Source: an uncultured Collinsella sp.
GTDB lineage: Bacteria; Actinomycetota; Coriobacteriia; Coriobacteriales; Coriobacteriaceae
Assembly: GCA_902464645.1 (NCBI GenBank)
Contig: CABQKL010000101.1
Span: forward strand, 1 to 6,293
Direction: 5' to 3'
DNA length: 6,293 nucleotides
The notes under the pieces are model-generated. The model ran no database searches and was not told the origin of the DNA. It was given only the letters and a program-made list of their open reading frames with translations. The translations under genes and the position numbers were made by a program. This document shows positions 4,433-6,293 of the stretch, piece after piece (position 1 is the stretch's first letter; every line of letters begins with the position of its first letter).

Positions 4433-5746
4433 CTAGTTGCGCCTAAGGTGGACGACGGTCTCGCAGTGGAAGGTTTGCGGGAACAGGTCGACCGGTGTGA
4501 TCTTGACGGGGGAGAAGGTGCCTTCCTCGACAAAGCGCTTAAGGTCGCGTGCCAGGGTGGCAGGGTCGCAGCTCACATAGGCGACATCGCGCGCACTCGT
4601 GCTGGCGATGAGGTCGATGGCCTCGGGCGCCAGACCTGCACGCGGCGGGTCGACCACCAGGACATCGGCATCCTGGTCGGGGAACTCGCGCACGGCATCG
4701 CCGCCGATGACGTCGACGTTGTCGAGCTTGTTGATCTCGAGGTTACGGCGCAGGTCGCGCACGGCCGGACCGTAGGCCTCGACGGCGGCAACAAAGTCGC
4801 AGCGGCGGGCGAGCGGCAGGGTAAAGGTGCCGGCGCCGCAGTACAGGTCCACGGCAAGCTCGTCTTCCTGCGGATCGAGCGCCTCCATGACAAGCTCGAT
4901 CAAAATCTCGGCACCCTTGGTGTTGACCTGGAAAAACGATGGGGCGGACAGGCGCATCTGGCCGTCAGCGATGTTCTCGGTCCACGAGCCCTCGCCGGCG
5001 AGCATCTCTACCTTGGAGACACGGCGGGCTTTCTTCTCGCCCTTGCTCATGACGCGCACGACGCTCGTGGGGTGTACGGCGTCTGCCAGCACGCGCGAGA
5101 CCTGCGAGCGCGGGAAGGAGCCTGTGGGCGTCCAAAGCGCGACCTCGAGTGCCTTGGTGCGACGCGAGGCGCGAATGCCCACACGTTCCAGACCCAGGTC
5201 GTGGCTGCCGCTCAGATAGTTGAGCGCGCCGACGACTGACTTGAGTGCCTTGGGAAAACGCTTATCGAACAGCGGACACGAATCGACGGTCACGATCTTG
5301 CTGGGGTCGACGCCGTGCATGCCAAGGCGAACACGGCCGTTAACGAGAGTGGGCTCCAGCTCAATCTTATTGCGGTAGCCCCAGTCGTCCTTGGTGTGGC
5401 GGATGGGCTGGACAAGTTCGTTGACCTGCTCGGGGGTGAACTTGCCAATGCGCTCGAGCGTGGAGCGCAGGTTTTGCTCTTTGGCGGCAAGCTGAGCTGC
5501 GCGCGAGAGATTGCCCCACGAACAACCGCCGCAGATGCCCACGAAGGGGCAGGGCGGTTGAATGCGATCGGGGCTTGGCTCCAGAATCTCGGTCGTGCGG
5601 GCGCGCATAAACGACTTGCCGTCCTGCACGATCTCGGCTTCGACGGTGTCGCCCGTCACGGCGCCTTGCACAAATGTGGCCTTGCCGTTGTCGGCATGTG
5701 CCAGACCGTCGGCGCCGTACGTCATCGATTCTATGGTGAGCTTCAT
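4433..5746 (-). CDS. rlmD: 23S rRNA (uracil-C5)-methyltransferase, RlmD/RlmCD type
   Basis: A 437-residue SAM-dependent RNA m5U methyltransferase of the TrmA/RlmC/RlmD family; the expected substrate is 23S rRNA (U1939 in E. coli numbering, possibly also U747 as in RlmCD). An N-terminal TRAM domain (about 1-58) is followed by a 4Fe-4S cluster site with Cys66, Cys72, Cys75 and Cys157. The catalytic domain shows SAPSFFQVN (267-275), the SAM loop DLYCGAGTFTL (300-310), DPPRAGL (366-372), VSCDPATLARDL (391-402) with nucleophile Cys393, and FHCETV with the general base Glu429. I chose the ATG at 5746 because the TRAM domain starts there and AGG repeats lie 2-7 nt upstream; an ATG at 5761 would add five residues. 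The longer frame to 5824 would read through the ppk1 terminator. Which uridine is modified cannot be read from sequence. A short GCGGA/TCCGC hairpin (5764-5777) lies in its leader. Confidence 0.93.
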   Translation of the reverse strand: MKLTIESMTYGADGLAHADNGKATFVQGAVTGDTVEAEIVQDGKSFMRARTTEILEPSPDRIQPPCPFVGICGGCSWGNLSRAAQLAAKEQNLRSTLERIGKFTPEQVNELVQPIRHTKDDWGYRNKIELEPTLVNGRVRLGMHGVDPSKIVTVDSCPLFDKRFPKALKSVVGALNYLSGSHDLGLERVGIRASRRTKALEVALWTPTGSFPRSQVSRVLADAVHPTSVVRVMSKGEKKARRVSKVEMLAGEGSWTENIADGQMRLSAPSFFQVNTKGAEILIELVMEALDPQEDELAVDLYCGAGTFTLPLARRCDFVAAVEAYGPAVRDLRRNLEINKLDNVDVIGGDAVREFPDQDADVLVVDPPRAGLAPEAIDLIASTSARDVAYVSCDPATLARDLKRFVEEGTFSPVKITPVDLFPQTFHCETVVHLRRN

Positions 5747-5793
5747 ATTCCTGCCTGTCATTCGCGGATTTGTCCGCAACCATGGTAGCAGGG

Positions 5794-5835
5794 AAAAGCA
5801 CCCCGTATCTGGGGCATTCCTCAAATACGGGGCGC
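5794..5835 (-). terminator. Rho-independent terminator of ppk1
   Basis: On the - strand an 11-bp stem (5835-5825 with 5808-5798, including CCCCGTAT and ATACGGGG and one G-T pair) with a 16-nt loop is followed by TTTT, 12 nt behind the ppk1 stop codon. It separates ppk1 from rlmD. Confidence 0.75.
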
Positions 5836-5847
5836 TTCTACAAACGT

Positions 5848-6293
5848 CTATTTCGTCTTGCCGGTAATGAGCGTCTTAAGGCCTAGGCCGATCAGACCCA
5901 AGCCCATGCGCACGCGGCCGGGGCGATGGCGCTCGATGGCCTTGGCTTTGCCAGCGGGCTTCTTGTGACGCGCGTTGCTCTCGGGGGTTGTTGTGGGTGC
6001 CTGAGGTTGGGCTGCGGGAGCGGGTTCGGGCTCGATAACGGTCGCTCGGACCTTCTGGACCTCGGGAGCGGCCGGCTGCGGCTCGGGCTCAGGCTGGGAT
6101 GCGAGCGCGGGTTCTGCCTCGGTGTCGGCTTCGGCGTTGCGATACGCGCGCTCCAGCAGAGCTTCCTGCGAGTTGAAGGGCTTCTCGTCCTCTTTGCGCT
6201 CAACCGGAACCCAGGTGCCGTCACTCGTCAGGCTGCGTGCCTTCACGTTGTCGCGCAGCTGCATGCCCATGTACTCGTGCACCAGGGCGCGGC
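5848..6293 (-). CDS. ppk1: Polyphosphate kinase 1, C-terminal end with extended tail (5' truncated by window)
   Basis: The frame is open to the right edge, so the gene start is outside. The visible 148 residues begin RALVHEYMGMQLRDNVKAR and continue SLTSDGTWVPV and PFNSQEALLERAY, the usual very C-terminus of Ppk1, which polymerises ATP gamma-phosphate into inorganic polyphosphate. The recognised homology is only about 45 residues, so the family call is good but not certain. Most Ppk1 proteins end near here. This one continues for about 95 residues: a Pro/Glu/Ala/Gln-rich linker (about 6135-5974, with repeated PEPEP and EPEPAPAA) and then a basic end with HKK, KAKAIERHRPGRVR and a glycine/leucine segment MGLGLIGLGLKTLITGK. 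No catalytic residues are in view. The tail could bind membrane, RNA or polyphosphate, which is inference. A terminator follows the stop. Confidence 0.72.
   Translation of the reverse strand, partial: RALVHEYMGMQLRDNVKARSLTSDGTWVPVERKEDEKPFNSQEALLERAYRNAEADTEAEPALASQPEPEPQPAAPEVQKVRATVIEPEPAPAAQPQAPTTTPESNARHKKPAGKAKAIERHRPGRVRMGLGLIGLGLKTLITGKTK

Noticed and set aside
4421..5239. A 272-codon open frame on the + strand opposite rlmD
   Set aside because: Antisense shadow; rlmD on the - strand has the iron-sulfur, SAM and catalytic motifs in order.

Overview
The window is high-GC, densely coded bacterial DNA. Gene content and protein style (UDP-galactopyranose mutase next to a family 2 glycosyltransferase, polyphosphate kinase next to a TrmA/RlmD-type methyltransferase, a DJ-1/Maf pair, a P1 peptidase) suggest a gut actinobacterium of the Coriobacteriia, most like Collinsella. 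That assignment is inference from general knowledge; no 16S rRNA or other decisive marker is present.

Layout. Positions 1-1668 (+ strand) hold the end of a surface-polysaccharide operon: the 3' part of glf (UDP-galactofuranose supply), overlapping by 8 nt a GT2 glycosyltransferase. From 2031 to the right edge all genes lie on the - strand. In transcription order these are the 3' end of ppk1 with an unusual low-complexity and basic tail, a good terminator, the 23S rRNA uracil methyltransferase gene rlmD, a terminator-like inverted repeat, a DJ-1/PfpI gene that overlaps maf by 4 nt (ATGA), a terminator-like hairpin, and a P1-family (DmpA/NylC-type) peptidase. The - strand genes are housekeeping or damage-control functions: polyphosphate synthesis, rRNA modification, protein/metabolite repair and nucleotide-pool cleaning.

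The 362-bp convergent gap between the GT2 and P1 peptidase genes (1669-2030) is the most interesting part. It contains two long perfect inverted repeats with arms of 21 and 29 bp, each enclosing exactly 67 nt. The arm sequences differ, but when the second is read on the - strand the two enclosed segments match at two boxes (ACAGTCCTG and CGTGCGGAACTCG) flanking a central hairpin whose sequence differs but whose pairing is kept. They therefore look like two members of one structured family in opposite orientations. Each lies 12-22 nt behind the stop codon of the gene it follows, in the sense direction of that gene. Between them is a short - strand echo of the GT2 C-terminus. A third inverted repeat (4344-4397) with a short loop lies behind rlmD. 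A REPIN-like mobile repeat or a structured 3'-UTR/RNA element are the leading readings; neither can be proven from this window alone.
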